A DNA stretch of 36,130 bases from Thiopseudomonas sp964394445 (GCA_964394445.1 CAYMXO010000015.1:1-36130); one strand, 5' to 3'; shown: positions 11,580 to 20,798, counted from the stretch's first letter. The notes: generated by a model from the letters alone, not told the origin. A program made the numbers and translations.

Positions 11580-12971
11580 TTACTTCGACCCGGCAATTGC
11601 ACCGTCCTCAGCCGACCAGCCACCACCCAGGGCGCCAATCAGTTGCACACTGGCGGTCAGACGGCTGGCTTCGATACCCAGCAGGGTTCGTTCAGCGTTA
11701 TGTGCAGTGGTCATGGCATTGCTGACCACGGTGAAATCAACCATGCCGGCGGCGTACTGGTTTTCAATCAGACGCAAGGCATCGCGGGCCGACTCAAGGG
11801 CTTCCGCCTGCACGCCCTGTTCCTGTTCAAGGCTGGCCATCTGCACCAGTGCATCTTCCACCTCGGCAATTGCCTCCAGTGTGACCTGGCGATAACGGGC
11901 TACCTGCTGGTCGTAGGCTGCTTCGGCCTGCTGCAACCGGGCCCGGCGCGCCCCGGCATCAAACAGGCGCAGGTCCAGCTGCGGGCCCAGTGACCAGAAG
12001 CGGTTGGGGGTGCTGATCAGTCCGGACCAGGCATCGGCCCGGTAGCCACCGCTGGCACTGAAACCGAAGGTGGGGAAATAGGCGGTTTTGGCCACGCCAA
12101 TTTCAGCGTTGGCGGCCATCACCCGTTGCTCGGCGGCAGCGATATCGGCGCGGCGCTCCAGCAGGCTGGATGGCAGCTCTTGTGGCAAATCAGGCACGGT
12201 CGGCAGGCCATCGGCAGCCGTCAGGGAAAAACCGCTGGCCGGCTGGCCCAGCAAGACGGCAATGGCATGCAGGGTACGCGCACGCTGGCTTTGCAGGTCC
12301 AGCTGCTGGGCCTGGGCGCTTTTCAGTTGGGTCAGCGCCTGGCTGACATCAGCACGGGTCACCATTCCGGCCTGAAAACGGTTCTCGCTGATGCGCAACA
12401 CCCGCTCATAGGCGTCGAGATTGACGGCAACAATACGCAGCTGTTCATCCAGACTGCGCAGCTGCACATAATTTTGCACCAGCAGGCTTTGCTGGCTCAG
12501 ACGCAAGGCAGCCCAGTCGGCAGCGCTGGCATCCAGCCGTGCCTGCCCGGCTTCCACCTGACGACGCACCTGGCCCCAGAGGTCCAGCTGCCAGCTCAGG
12601 CCCAGCTGGACATTACGGCCTTTATCAATGTCACCACTGGAACGGGTATCGCCTGCCTGGGTACTCAGCTGCGGATACAGCGCCGAACGGCTGCCGCCCA
12701 GCGCAGCAGAGGCCTCACGCCAGGCAGCTTCCGCTGCAGCCAGATTCTGGTTATCCAGCTCCAGCTGTGCCAGCAAGGTGCTCAACTGTGGATCACCATA
12801 GAGTTGCCACCAGTCACCGCTGACATCGCTCAATGCCGGTGTCGCGGTTTTCCAGCCATCCACGGCCTGGTAACTGGCCGGCATCTCCTGCCGGGGCCGC
12901 ACATAATCCGGCCCCAGCATGCATCCCGATACCACCAGCATGGTCGCCAGCACAAAACCTGTTTTCAACAC
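11580..12971 (-). CDS. NodT-family outer-membrane efflux lipoprotein
   Basis: A 463-residue outer-membrane factor of the OprM/NodT type, the TolC-like channel of tripartite efflux pumps. The signal peptide ends in a lipobox (VVSGC, Cys17), followed by MLGPDYVRP, a typical NodT-family start. Two long helical repeats (about residues 70-260 and 280-450) include LLERRADIAAAEQRVMAANAEIGVAKTAYFP. The GTG at 12971 has AGGAG 7 bases upstream. No RND pump or membrane-fusion protein gene is next to it, so its partner must be encoded elsewhere and the substrate cannot be guessed. Confidence 0.9.
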   Translation of the reverse strand: MLKTGFVLATMLVVSGCMLGPDYVRPRQEMPASYQAVDGWKTATPALSDVSGDWWQLYGDPQLSTLLAQLELDNQNLAAAEAAWREASAALGGSRSALYPQLSTQAGDTRSSGDIDKGRNVQLGLSWQLDLWGQVRRQVEAGQARLDASAADWAALRLSQQSLLVQNYVQLRSLDEQLRIVAVNLDAYERVLRISENRFQAGMVTRADVSQALTQLKSAQAQQLDLQSQRARTLHAIAVLLGQPASGFSLTAADGLPTVPDLPQELPSSLLERRADIAAAEQRVMAANAEIGVAKTAYFPTFGFSASGGYRADAWSGLISTPNRFWSLGPQLDLRLFDAGARRARLQQAEAAYDQQVARYRQVTLEAIAEVEDALVQMASLEQEQGVQAEALESARDALRLIENQYAAGMVDFTVVSNAMTTAHNAERTLLGIEASRLTASVQLIGALGGGWSAEDGAIAGSK

Positions 12972-13362
12972 CTGGACTCTCCTGTTCGGCGCAACCTGTA
13001 AATGCTGTATAGCATAGCGGATTCCCGCAACGGGGCCCTACCGTTTACCCGCCCTTTACCTGTGCACACAATCGACACGAAGCCACACTTCATTTTTGCG
13101 GGAGCCGGATGGTCGTCGCTCCGAGCCAGACCACCCACGTCGATTACGGGTGGTTACCGGGTCGCTGCCCCAGCTGTTTCTGCGCAGCCGCATGCAATAA
13201 ACATCGAAAAGGTTAGCCGGTTGGCATTATGTCCTGCCGGCAGGCTCTGATAGTCTTTCTGCATGCACATTTTTGCGGCACCGCATGCCAGATCAGGTTG
13301 CAATGGCTGCCCCTGCAGCGCCAAGCGTGGTGCCGTACTTGCACAATTCAGGAGAAGACGAC
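12972..13362. other. divergent intergenic region, efflux gene / yghU
   Basis: These 391 bases separate two divergently transcribed genes. I see no reading frame with coding character. Visible structures are an inverted repeat ACCACCC...GGGTGGT (13130-13136 with 13148-13154) and the perfect 12-bp palindrome CCTGCCGGCAGG (13233-13244), which could be an operator near the yghU promoter. No convincing -35/-10 pair was found. Confidence 0.4.
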
Positions 13363-14196
13363 ATGAGCACCCTCTACACACCCCCCAAAGTCTGGCAGCA
13401 TGAAGAAAAAGACGACAACAGGTTCGCCAGCATCAACCGTCCGGATTCTGGTGCGCGTTTTGAACACACGCTTCCCGTTGGCCAGCATGCGCTTCAGCTC
13501 TACTCACTGGCTACGCCCAACGGCCAGAAAGTGACCATCCTGCTGGAAGAACTGCTGGAGCTGGGCATCAAGGACGCCGAATACGATGCCTGGTTCATCA
13601 ATATCGGCAAGGGCGACCAGTTTGGCAGTGACTTTGTTGCCATCAACCCCAACTCAAAAATCCCTGCCCTGCTCGATCACAGCGTCGACCCTGCACAACC
13701 GGTGTTCGAATCCGGCGCCATCCTGATGTATCTGGCAGAAAAATTTGGCCATTTCATTCCGCAGGATCCCGCTGCACGTACCCGCTGCCTGTCCTGGCTG
13801 TTCTGGCAAATGGGCGCTGCCCCCTACCTGGGTGGCGGCTTCGGACACTTCTATGTCTACGCCCATGAAAAAATCGAATACGCCGTCAACCGCTTCACCA
13901 TGGAAGCCAAACGCCAGCTCGACCTGCTCGACAAGCACCTGGCAAACAACCGGTTCATGGCCGGCGATGAATACAGCATCGCCGACATGGCCATCTGGCC
14001 CTGGTATGGCGGTGTTGCCACAGGCGAAGTTTACGACGCGGTGGAGTTTTTGCAGGCAGGCGAATACAAAAACCTGCTGCGCTGGGAAGCAGAAGTTGCC
14101 CAGCGTCCCGGCGTGCAGCGCGGCCGGCTGGTCAACCGCAATGAAGACGGTCTGCGCGAAAGACACAGCGCCGCAGATTTTGATGGTTTGCTCTGA
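13363..14196 (+). CDS. yghU: YghU-type glutathione S-transferase
   Basis: A 277-residue protein with an N-terminal thioredoxin-like domain and a C-terminal all-helical GST domain. It matches the YghU/Nu-class family in its long N-terminal extension (TPPKVWQHEE), LPVGQHALQLYSLATPNGQKV, NPNSKIPALLDH and ESGAILMYLAEKFG. Members of this class show disulfide-bond reductase activity using two glutathiones. The ATG at 13363 follows AGGAG; an in-frame ATG at 13273 would only add a non-conserved tail. It is the only plus-strand gene in the left half of the window and is probably transcribed alone. Confidence 0.93.
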   Translation: MSTLYTPPKVWQHEEKDDNRFASINRPDSGARFEHTLPVGQHALQLYSLATPNGQKVTILLEELLELGIKDAEYDAWFINIGKGDQFGSDFVAINPNSKIPALLDHSVDPAQPVFESGAILMYLAEKFGHFIPQDPAARTRCLSWLFWQMGAAPYLGGGFGHFYVYAHEKIEYAVNRFTMEAKRQLDLLDKHLANNRFMAGDEYSIADMAIWPWYGGVATGEVYDAVEFLQAGEYKNLLRWEAEVAQRPGVQRGRLVNRNEDGLRERHSAADFDGLL

Positions 14197-14292
14197 TTTT
14201 ATTGGTCAGTTTGCCGGACAGGGTAACGGTATCGGGCTGCATACGGGATAAAACCTTTCACGTGCACCATGCAAACGCGCAATGCAGCTTTG

Positions 14293-14383
14293 GAGCCGGA
14301 GGTGACCAAAGCCGGGCATCAGCGCTTCGTGGCAGTTCACTGACACGGACAAGCGCAGCCCGGCGTAGCGCTTCCTTCGGCTC
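14293..14383 (+). repeat. 91-bp nested palindrome, copy A
   Basis: The outer arms GAGCCGGAGG and CCTTCGGCTC enclose an inner GCCGGGC/GCCCGGC pair and a central region around TTCGTGGCAG. Copy A is the most diverged of five copies. Its outer arms differ from the others on both sides yet remain complementary apart from one wobble pair, and the length is exactly the same. It lies between the convergent 3' ends of yghU and lipA. Confidence 0.85.
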
Positions 14384-14430
14384 TGGCACCAAGGTACGGT
14401 GCTGCAACCCCGGTGTCATCACGCAACACC

Positions 14431-14455
14431 GGTCGCGATTGAAGTTGCTGCTACA
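14431..14455 (-). repeat. REP-like hairpin with GTAG head, copy A
   Basis: On the minus strand this reads GTAGCAGCAACTTCAATCGC followed by GACC. It resembles the GTAG-headed REP sequences of Pseudomonas and Xanthomonas (GTAG, then a short hairpin with TTCA in its middle). It sits 47 bases beyond the 91-bp palindrome. The 313-bp gap 14197-14509 holds these two repeats and no gene. Confidence 0.6.
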
Positions 14456-14509
14456 GAAAGGCAGCAGCCGGGTGCGGCAAGGGCATCCGGCTGCAGGCGG
14501 GGAAAAAGC

Positions 14510-15481
14510 CTACAGCAATTCCTCCGACTGCTGGTCTGCATGGTAGGACGAGCGCACCAGCGGGCCCGAAGCGACATTTTTGAAGCCCATCTTCATGCCT
14601 TCCTCGGCAAACCAGGCAAAGGTATCCGGATGCACATAGCGCTGCACCGGCATGTGATCACGGGACGGTGACAGGTACTGCCCCAGGGTCAGCATGTCGA
14701 TGTTGTGCTCACGCATCCGCTGCATCACTTCGATGACTTCTTCGTCGGTCTCGCCCAGACCCAGCATCAAGCCGGATTTGGTCGGCACCTGCGGCACCAT
14801 TTGCTTGAAACGCTCAAGCAGGTCCAGCGACCATTCAAAGTCGGAGCCGGGGCGTGCTGCCTTGTACAGCCGTGGCACGGTTTCCAGGTTGTGGTTGAAC
14901 ACATCCGGCGGGGTGGCCGCCGTAATTTCCAGGGCAATGTCCATGCGGCCGCGATAGTCCGGTACCAGTGTCTCGATCTGAATGGACGGTGACAGTGCAC
15001 GGATCTCGCGTACACAGTTGGCAAAGTGCCGGGCACCACCGTCACGCAGGTCATCACGGTCAACCGAGGTGATCACCACATACTTCAGGCGCATGTCGGC
15101 GATGGCCCGGGCCAGGTTGACCGGCTCGTCTTCGTCCAGCGGGTTGGGCCGGCCATGGCCGACATCGCAGAACGGGCAGCGCCGGGTGCAGATGTCACCC
15201 ATAATCATGAAAGTGGCGGTACCGTGCGAGAAGCACTCGCCAAGGTTCGGGCAGGACGCTTCTTCGCAGACACTGTGCAGCTTGTGCTTGCGCAGGGTTT
15301 GCTTGATGCCTTCGACTTCCGGCGACACCGGAACCCTGACCCGGATCCAGTCGGGCTTGCGCAGGGTTTCTTCGGCCGGGATCACCTTGACCGGAATGCG
15401 CGCAAGCTTGTCGGCGCCGCGGAGTTTGACGCCGGTTTCTACAGTACTACGGCGGGTTGCCGCTGCAGGTTGTTCGCTCAT
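14510..15481 (-). CDS. lipA: LipA, lipoyl synthase
   Basis: A 323-residue radical-SAM enzyme that inserts two sulfurs into protein-bound octanoyl groups. The auxiliary iron-sulfur cluster cysteines C72, C77 and C83 lie in CEEASCPNLGEC. The radical-SAM cysteines C98, C102 and C105 lie in CTRRCPFC. The C-terminal RSSY (310-313) supplies the serine ligand known for this family. It overlaps the end of lipB by 35 bases on the same strand and completes the lipB-lipA pair. It is the last gene of the long proA-lipA run. Confidence 0.98.
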   Translation of the reverse strand: MSEQPAAATRRSTVETGVKLRGADKLARIPVKVIPAEETLRKPDWIRVRVPVSPEVEGIKQTLRKHKLHSVCEEASCPNLGECFSHGTATFMIMGDICTRRCPFCDVGHGRPNPLDEDEPVNLARAIADMRLKYVVITSVDRDDLRDGGARHFANCVREIRALSPSIQIETLVPDYRGRMDIALEITAATPPDVFNHNLETVPRLYKAARPGSDFEWSLDLLERFKQMVPQVPTKSGLMLGLGETDEEVIEVMQRMREHNIDMLTLGQYLSPSRDHMPVQRYVHPDTFAWFAEEGMKMGFKNVASGPLVRSSYHADQQSEELL

Positions 15482-16133
15482 GACTGTCTATTTCACCTAC
15501 TAAAAATTCATGGGTTGCATGCCCAAGTGCTCTGGCCAGGATAGCAGCCAGTTCGCGTCCCACCTGTTCCACACCGGTGGCAACCGTAGTCTCGTCAGCC
15601 AGCTGTGTCATGCGCAACCCCTGATAACCACAGGGATTGATGCGGCGGAACGGTTCAAGATCCATGGCAACGTTGAGTGCCAGGCCATGAAAAGAGCAGC
15701 CGCGACGGATACGCAGGCCGAGGGAGGCTATTTTTGCATCACCGACATAAACGCCGGGTGCATCGGCCCGGGCGCGGGATGGCACATTATAACCATCAAG
15801 CAACCGGATCAGGCTGTTTTCAATCAAGCTGACCAGATCGCGCACACCGATGCCCTGACGACGCACGTCCACCAGCACATAGGCCACCAGCTGGCCAGGA
15901 CCGTGGTAGGTAACCTGGCCGCCGCGGTCTACCTGGACTACCGGAATGTCACCCGGAAACAGCAGGTGCTCAGCTTTGCCGGCCTGCCCCTGGGTGAACA
16001 CCGGCGGGTGCTCCAGCAGCCAGATCTCGTCGGCATCACCGGCATCACGCCGGTCGGTAAACGCCTGCATGGCATGCCAGGCCGGCTCGTAGTCGGTCAG
16101 GCCCAGCCAGCGCACCCGCAACTGGTGTGCCAT
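15447..16133 (-). CDS. lipB: LipB, octanoyltransferase
   Basis: A 228-residue lipoyl/octanoyl transferase that moves octanoate from acyl carrier protein onto lipoate-dependent enzymes, the step before LipA. RGGQVTYHGPGQL is at residues 70-82. The catalytic pair is K134 (in GDAKIASLGLR) and C168 (in NPCGY). The ATG at 16133 shares one base with the ybeD stop (TGATG), a sign of translational coupling. Its last 35 bases overlap lipA, a longer overlap than usual. Confidence 0.97.
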   Translation of the reverse strand: MAHQLRVRWLGLTDYEPAWHAMQAFTDRRDAGDADEIWLLEHPPVFTQGQAGKAEHLLFPGDIPVVQVDRGGQVTYHGPGQLVAYVLVDVRRQGIGVRDLVSLIENSLIRLLDGYNVPSRARADAPGVYVGDAKIASLGLRIRRGCSFHGLALNVAMDLEPFRRINPCGYQGLRMTQLADETTVATGVEQVGRELAAILARALGHATHEFLVGEIDSHERTTCSGNPP

Positions 16134-16432
16134 CAAAGCACCATGCGCACTTTGCCGGTCTGGCGCAGGGCTTCATTGAGCCGCGCCAGATGCTCCTCAT
16201 CCTGTGCGGTAATGCGTACCCGCACCGAGCAAAAGCGGCCATTGCTGCTGAATTGCTGGTCGGCACTGGCCGGATCAAACTCCGGCGCATGGGCACAGAC
16301 GACGTCCAGCACAGTCTGCAGGTAGTCCGGGCAGTGGTCACCAATGATTTTTACCGGATACTGTGCGCAGGGAAATTCGATCTTCGGCTGCTCGACAGCT
16401 GCCTCGTTGAGGTCGGTTACTTTCACTTGCAT
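16133..16432 (-). CDS. ybeD: YbeD family protein (DUF493/UPF0250)
   Basis: A 99-residue small protein with the YbeD pattern: IEFPCAQYPVKIIG near the N-terminus and FCSVRVRITAQDEEHLARLNEALR in the second half. The fold is a small alpha/beta, ACT-like domain. Its biochemical role is not established. It is a constant neighbour of lipB and dacA in gammaproteobacteria, as here (14 bp after dacA, overlapping lipB by one base). Confidence 0.93.
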   Translation of the reverse strand: MQVKVTDLNEAAVEQPKIEFPCAQYPVKIIGDHCPDYLQTVLDVVCAHAPEFDPASADQQFSSNGRFCSVRVRITAQDEEHLARLNEALRQTGKVRMVL

Positions 16433-16446
16433 GTCGGCTACCCCGC

Positions 16447-17610
16447 TTAGTTGAACAGGTTAAGGATAAACAGCCGCAGACTGTCCCAGATCCGCTTGAA
16501 GATACTGCCCTGCTCCACGTCACCCAGCGCTACCAGGTCGGCTGTATGCAACAGCTCGCCCTCCAGACGTACCTCTACGCTGCCCAGCTTTTGTCCAGCC
16601 TGGACCGGTGCCTCGATACGGTCATTCAGCACCGCTTCGGCAGTCATTTTGTCTGCCTGTCCGCGCGGCACCACCAGGGCCAGGTCACTGGCCAGGCCGG
16701 CCTGCACCTGGGACTCCTTGCCCTTCCATACCTGTGGACTGGTCAGGACGGTGCCTTTTTTGTAGAAGGTACGGCTTTCAAAGAAGCGGAAGCCATAGGT
16801 CAGCAATTTCTGTGTTTCTGCTGCACGGCTGGCTTCGTCACGGGCACCGAAAATTACCGAGATCAGGCGCATGTTGTCACGCACAGCCGAAGCCACCAGG
16901 CAGTAACCGGCTTCCTCTGTATGGCCGGTTTTCAGACCGTCCACGGTGCTGTCGCGCCAGAGCAGCAGGTTACGGTTCTTCTGGCTGATGTCGTTCCAGA
17001 GAAACTCTTTCTGCTTGTAGATGGCGTAATGTTCAGGGTCTTCGTCAATGATGGCCCGCGCCAGCCTGGCCATGTCGTGGGCCGACGAATAGTGGCCCGG
17101 ATCCGGCAAGCCGGTGGCATTGCGAAACGAGCTGTTGTTCAGGCGCAAGCCGGCAGCCTGCTGGTTCATCATGTCGGCAAATGCTTCCTCGCTGCCGGCG
17201 ATGTACTCCGCCATGGCCACACTGGCATCGTTGCCGGACTGGATGATGATGCCGTGCAACAGATCATCGACGGAAACCTGCTTGCCGACCTCGATAAACA
17301 TGCGGGAACCACCGGTACGCCAGGCTTTTTCACTGACGGTCACCAGGTCCTGCTCGCCAATCTGGCCGCTGCGGATTTCCTTGGTGGCAATATAGGCGGT
17401 CATCAGCTTGGTCAGGCTCGCCGGCGGCAGCGCTTCATCGGCATTGTGTTCAACCAGGATCTGCCCGGTGGCCGCGTCCATCAGCACATAGGACTTGGCG
17501 GCCAGTGGCGGCATGGCCGGAATATCCGGGCCGGCGGCCGTTGCTGAAGCAGAAAAGGCCACGGAAGCGGCAAGGAATACGACACTTGCCAGTTGTTTCA
17601 AGTCGATCAT
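16447..17610 (-). CDS. dacA: DacA, D-alanyl-D-alanine carboxypeptidase (PBP5/6 type)
   Basis: A 387-residue exported serine peptidase that trims the terminal D-Ala from peptidoglycan pentapeptides. It has an N-terminal signal peptide ending near ATAAG, then SLTK (Ser65, Lys68), SGN (125-127) and KTG (227-229). The PBP5-type C-terminal beta domain follows, and the tail IFKRIWDSLRLFILNLFN is an amphipathic membrane anchor. I chose the ATG at 17610; a TTG at 17622 is the only longer choice. Neither has a strong ribosome-binding site. In Pseudomonas the equivalent gene is called dacC. Confidence 0.96.
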   Translation of the reverse strand: MIDLKQLASVVFLAASVAFSASATAAGPDIPAMPPLAAKSYVLMDAATGQILVEHNADEALPPASLTKLMTAYIATKEIRSGQIGEQDLVTVSEKAWRTGGSRMFIEVGKQVSVDDLLHGIIIQSGNDASVAMAEYIAGSEEAFADMMNQQAAGLRLNNSSFRNATGLPDPGHYSSAHDMARLARAIIDEDPEHYAIYKQKEFLWNDISQKNRNLLLWRDSTVDGLKTGHTEEAGYCLVASAVRDNMRLISVIFGARDEASRAAETQKLLTYGFRFFESRTFYKKGTVLTSPQVWKGKESQVQAGLASDLALVVPRGQADKMTAEAVLNDRIEAPVQAGQKLGSVEVRLEGELLHTADLVALGDVEQGSIFKRIWDSLRLFILNLFN

Positions 17611-17674
17611 TTTAAATACCAAAATCTGTTGGGTTCTGAATGTCTGATAATGATGTCACGGCGGCAACAGGCCG

Positions 17675-18637
17675 TCAGTCGATATTAACCAGGGACGGAT
17701 TACCAAGGCCGGCCAGCTGGACCTGCTGCCGAATGTTTTCTGCCTGCTGCACGCCGCTCAGCGGACCAATACGCACACGGTGCAGCACCTGCTGTTCACG
17801 CGCCACCGAGCTAACCCGAACCTCGTTACCCGTCAGGCTACTCAGCTTGTCACGCAGCAGCTGGGCGGCATCCGGGTTGGCAAAGGCGCCGACCTGCAGG
17901 TACATGCCCGGCCGTTCAACCACCGGGTTGACTTCCAGCGGCAGCAACGCACCGGCATGCTGTTGCACTGGCGGCACATACACCTCGACAGCAGCTGGCG
18001 GCGCAGGTTCAGCGCGAGCCGACACCGTACCCATCACGGGTGGCTTCTGTCCGCGCCGGGCCCACCATTGCTCGGGATCTATGCCTTCCACCTCGACCCT
18101 GGCCACGCCTTTTTCGGCATAGCCAAGCTTTTTAGCAGCGGCAAATGACAGGTCGATGATGCGATCGGAATAAAACGGGCCACGGTCATTGACCCGCAAG
18201 ATTACACTGCGGCCATTCTCCAGGTTGGTCACCTTGACGTAACTGGGCAACGGCAGCGTCTTGTGGGCGGCCGTCATGCCGTACAGGTCATAGGTTTCGC
18301 CGTTGGCGGTTTTCAGCCCGTGAAACTTGGTGCCATACCATGAAGCGGTACCACTCTGGCGATACTTTTTCGCGGTCTGCAGCGGATAGTATTTCTTGCC
18401 CAGCACGACATAGGGTGAAGCCTTGACCGGCCCGTAATGCGGCATCGGGGTGGCGTCCGGAATGCCGGATACATCCCTGTCCCACCAGGGCGCACCATCA
18501 TTTTTTGACTGTTTGTAGGGCGCAGGCGTCGATTTTACCGGCGCAGTCTGGCGCTTGGCCGGCTTGCTGCCGCAGCCGTGCAAAACCAGCCCTGCGGCCA
18601 GCAACAGGCTACCTGCCAACAGGCGTGTATGTGTCAT
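17675..18637 (-). CDS. rlpA: RlpA, septal lytic transglycosylase lipoprotein
   Basis: A 320-residue lipoprotein with lipobox LHGC (Cys22). A double-psi beta-barrel domain (about residues 92-185) carries GTASWYG, the conserved GLKTANGETYD region and VNDRGPF. A C-terminal SPOR domain (about 240-320) carries MYLQVGAFANPDAA and VRIGPLSG. SPOR domains bind denuded glycan at the division site, and RlpA cleaves such glycan in P. aeruginosa. Its start overlaps the mltB stop by four bases (ATGA), so the two are coupled. Confidence 0.95.
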   Translation of the reverse strand: MTHTRLLAGSLLLAAGLVLHGCGSKPAKRQTAPVKSTPAPYKQSKNDGAPWWDRDVSGIPDATPMPHYGPVKASPYVVLGKKYYPLQTAKKYRQSGTASWYGTKFHGLKTANGETYDLYGMTAAHKTLPLPSYVKVTNLENGRSVILRVNDRGPFYSDRIIDLSFAAAKKLGYAEKGVARVEVEGIDPEQWWARRGQKPPVMGTVSARAEPAPPAAVEVYVPPVQQHAGALLPLEVNPVVERPGMYLQVGAFANPDAAQLLRDKLSSLTGNEVRVSSVAREQQVLHRVRIGPLSGVQQAENIRQQVQLAGLGNPSLVNID

Positions 18638-19638
18638 TTTTTGCTTTCCTTGAACTCGCTGACCAGTGTTTCTGCCAGCTGGGTCACGGCCATCGCGTAC
18701 ATTTCACTGCGATTATAGCGGGTTATTGCCTGAAAGTTGGGCAGTCCGAGCCAGTATTCAACGCCCTGTTCACCCTCAAAGCGGAATGCAGTTGTCCGGG
18801 TTCTGGCCGGTACCTTCTGTTCTGCCCGCCAGCCCAGGGCCTTGAGTTCCTTCATGCTGTGCTTTGGATCAAGGCCACCGGTCAGGCCCTGTTCGGCCTC
18901 CCCGCTCTTCAGCCAGGCACGCACCGCCACCTTCTGCCCCGGCTGCCAGCCATGTTCGATGAAGTAGTTGGCTACGCTACCGATGGCATCCTCGGCGTCG
19001 GTCCAGATGTTGATGCGGCCGTCGGCATTGAAGTCTACGGCGTAGGCCCGGAAGCTGCCCGGCATGAACTGCGGCAAGCCCATTGCACCGGCATAGGAGC
19101 CTTTCAGGCTGGCCGGATCCAGTTGCTCTTCCCGCGTCAGCAGAAGGAACTGCTTGAGCTGGCCACGAAAAAACGGTGCCCGTGGCGGATAGTCAAATGC
19201 CAGAGTGGATAACGCATCCAGCACCGCATAACGGCCGGTGTTGCCGCCATAGAAGGTTTCCACGCCGATGATGGCAACAATGAACTCGGCCGGTACGCCA
19301 TATTCTTCTTCGGCGCGCTGCAGGGCTGTTTCATTCTCGGCCCAGAACTGCAAGCCCTTGTCGATACGCTGGCGGGTGAGGAAAATCGGTCGATAATCCT
19401 TCCACTGTTTGACCCGTTCGGCAGGTCGTGAAATGGCATCCAGAATCGACTGTTGCTTGCGCGCTTTGGCAAATACCTGTTGCAAATGCTCGTCGGTAAA
19501 GCCGAACTCATCGCGCATTTCCTCCATCAGTTCCTGCGCCAGCGGATGCTCCGCATAACCCGCAGCCTGTGCGCCGGCCAGCAGGCCGGCAGACAGCAAG
19601 AGAGCGCCCAGCGTTTTTTTCCCGGTTGCATACACCAT
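18634..19638 (-). CDS. mltB: MltB, membrane-bound lytic murein transglycosylase B
   Basis: A 334-residue lytic transglycosylase. An N-terminal signal sequence (LGALLLSAGLLAGAQA) is followed by the catalytic domain, with the essential glutamate E127 in GVETFYGG and the GAMGLPQFMPGSFRAYAVDF substrate-binding stretch. There is no lipobox cysteine, so it may be periplasmic rather than lipid-anchored as in E. coli. The ATG at 19638 has AGGAG 11 bases upstream and follows rodA by 12 bp. The frame remains open far into rodA, but the upstream part is antigenic noise without similarity to this family. Confidence 0.94.
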   Translation of the reverse strand: MVYATGKKTLGALLLSAGLLAGAQAAGYAEHPLAQELMEEMRDEFGFTDEHLQQVFAKARKQQSILDAISRPAERVKQWKDYRPIFLTRQRIDKGLQFWAENETALQRAEEEYGVPAEFIVAIIGVETFYGGNTGRYAVLDALSTLAFDYPPRAPFFRGQLKQFLLLTREEQLDPASLKGSYAGAMGLPQFMPGSFRAYAVDFNADGRINIWTDAEDAIGSVANYFIEHGWQPGQKVAVRAWLKSGEAEQGLTGGLDPKHSMKELKALGWRAEQKVPARTRTTAFRFEGEQGVEYWLGLPNFQAITRYNRSEMYAMAVTQLAETLVSEFKESKK

Positions 19639-19652
19639 TGATGAACAAACTC

Positions 19653-20798
19653 CTAAGTCTGGGCGATCCACTTGCGATGGGTGTGGACGGCCATGAGAAT
19701 GCCGAAACTGCACAGCAGTGTAACAATCGAGGTGCCGCCGTAGCTGACAAAGGGCAAGGGCACCCCGACAATCGGCAACAGCCCGCTGACCATGCCGATA
19801 TTGACAAAAACGTACACAAAAAAAGTCAGCGTCAGTGAGCCGGCCAGCAGTTTGCCAAACACCGTTTGTGCGTTCAACGTGATATAGAGCGCACGGAACA
19901 CCAGCAGCAAATAACCCAGCAGCAGCAGACAGACACCGATCAGGCCAAACTCTTCGGCCAGCACGGCAATGATGAAATCGGTGTGGCTTTCCGGCAAAAA
20001 ATCCAGGTGCGACTGGGTGCCCTGCAACCAGCCCTTGCCCAGTACGCCACCGGAGCCTATCGCCGCCTTGGACTGGATAATGTTCCAGCCGCTGCCCAAC
20101 GGATCGCTTTCCGGATTGAGAAACGTCAGCACGCGCTGTTTCTGATACGTACGCATGAAAAAATTCCACATGACAAACCCGGCCGGCACCACAGCGGCCA
20201 GCGCAGTCAGGATCCAGCGCCAGCGCAGGCCACCAAGAAACAGCACAAACAGACCTGACATCAGTACCAGCAATGCCGTACCCAGATCCGGCTGACGGGC
20301 TATCAGCAAGAAAGGCACACCAACCAGCAACAGACTGATGAGCAGGTGCTTGAAGCTGGGTGGCAGGTTATAACGCGCCACATACCAGGCGATGGTCAGC
20401 GGCATGAAAATCTTCATCAGCTCGGCCGGCTGGAAGCGCATCACGCCGGGGATGTTGATCCAGCGGGTGGCTCCCATCGCCTTGTGCCCCATGACCTCGA
20501 CCACCAGCAACAGGCCCACGCCAGCCAGGTAGGCCGGCGCTGCCCAGCGCGACATGAAGCGCGGATCGATTTGCGCAATCAGCAGCATCGCCAGCAGACC
20601 AAAGCCAAAAGAGCCGGCCTGTTTGATCAGCATGGCTTCACTTTTGCTGCCGGCCGAATAAAGAATGAACATGCCGCCAACACCCAGCAACAACAGCAGC
20701 AACAGCAACCAGCCGTCAACATGGATCCGCTGCAACAGGGATATCCGTGCCTGGAACACATCACCCTGCCCCAGCGAACGGTCAAAATTGCGAGTCAT
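19653..20798 (-). CDS. rodA: RodA, peptidoglycan glycosyltransferase of the elongasome
   Basis: A 381-residue SEDS-family polytopic membrane protein. It polymerises lipid II together with PBP2 during cell elongation. Characteristic sequences include GATRWINIPGVMRFQPAELMKI, ARQPDLGTALLVL, AKAAIGSGG-like SKAAIGSGGVLGKGWLQG, and the C-terminal SGLLPIVGVPLPFVSYGGTS. The start overlaps the mrdA stop by four bases (ATGA), the usual arrangement of this pair. Confidence 0.97.
   Translation of the reverse strand: MTRNFDRSLGQGDVFQARISLLQRIHVDGWLLLLLLLLGVGGMFILYSAGSKSEAMLIKQAGSFGFGLLAMLLIAQIDPRFMSRWAAPAYLAGVGLLLVVEVMGHKAMGATRWINIPGVMRFQPAELMKIFMPLTIAWYVARYNLPPSFKHLLISLLLVGVPFLLIARQPDLGTALLVLMSGLFVLFLGGLRWRWILTALAAVVPAGFVMWNFFMRTYQKQRVLTFLNPESDPLGSGWNIIQSKAAIGSGGVLGKGWLQGTQSHLDFLPESHTDFIIAVLAEEFGLIGVCLLLLGYLLLVFRALYITLNAQTVFGKLLAGSLTLTFFVYVFVNIGMVSGLLPIVGVPLPFVSYGGTSIVTLLCSFGILMAVHTHRKWIAQT

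Noticed and set aside
19639..20169. N-terminal extension of the mltB frame by 177 codons
   Set aside because: It lies within rodA in another frame; the ATG at 19638 gives a proper signal peptide and family-typical length.
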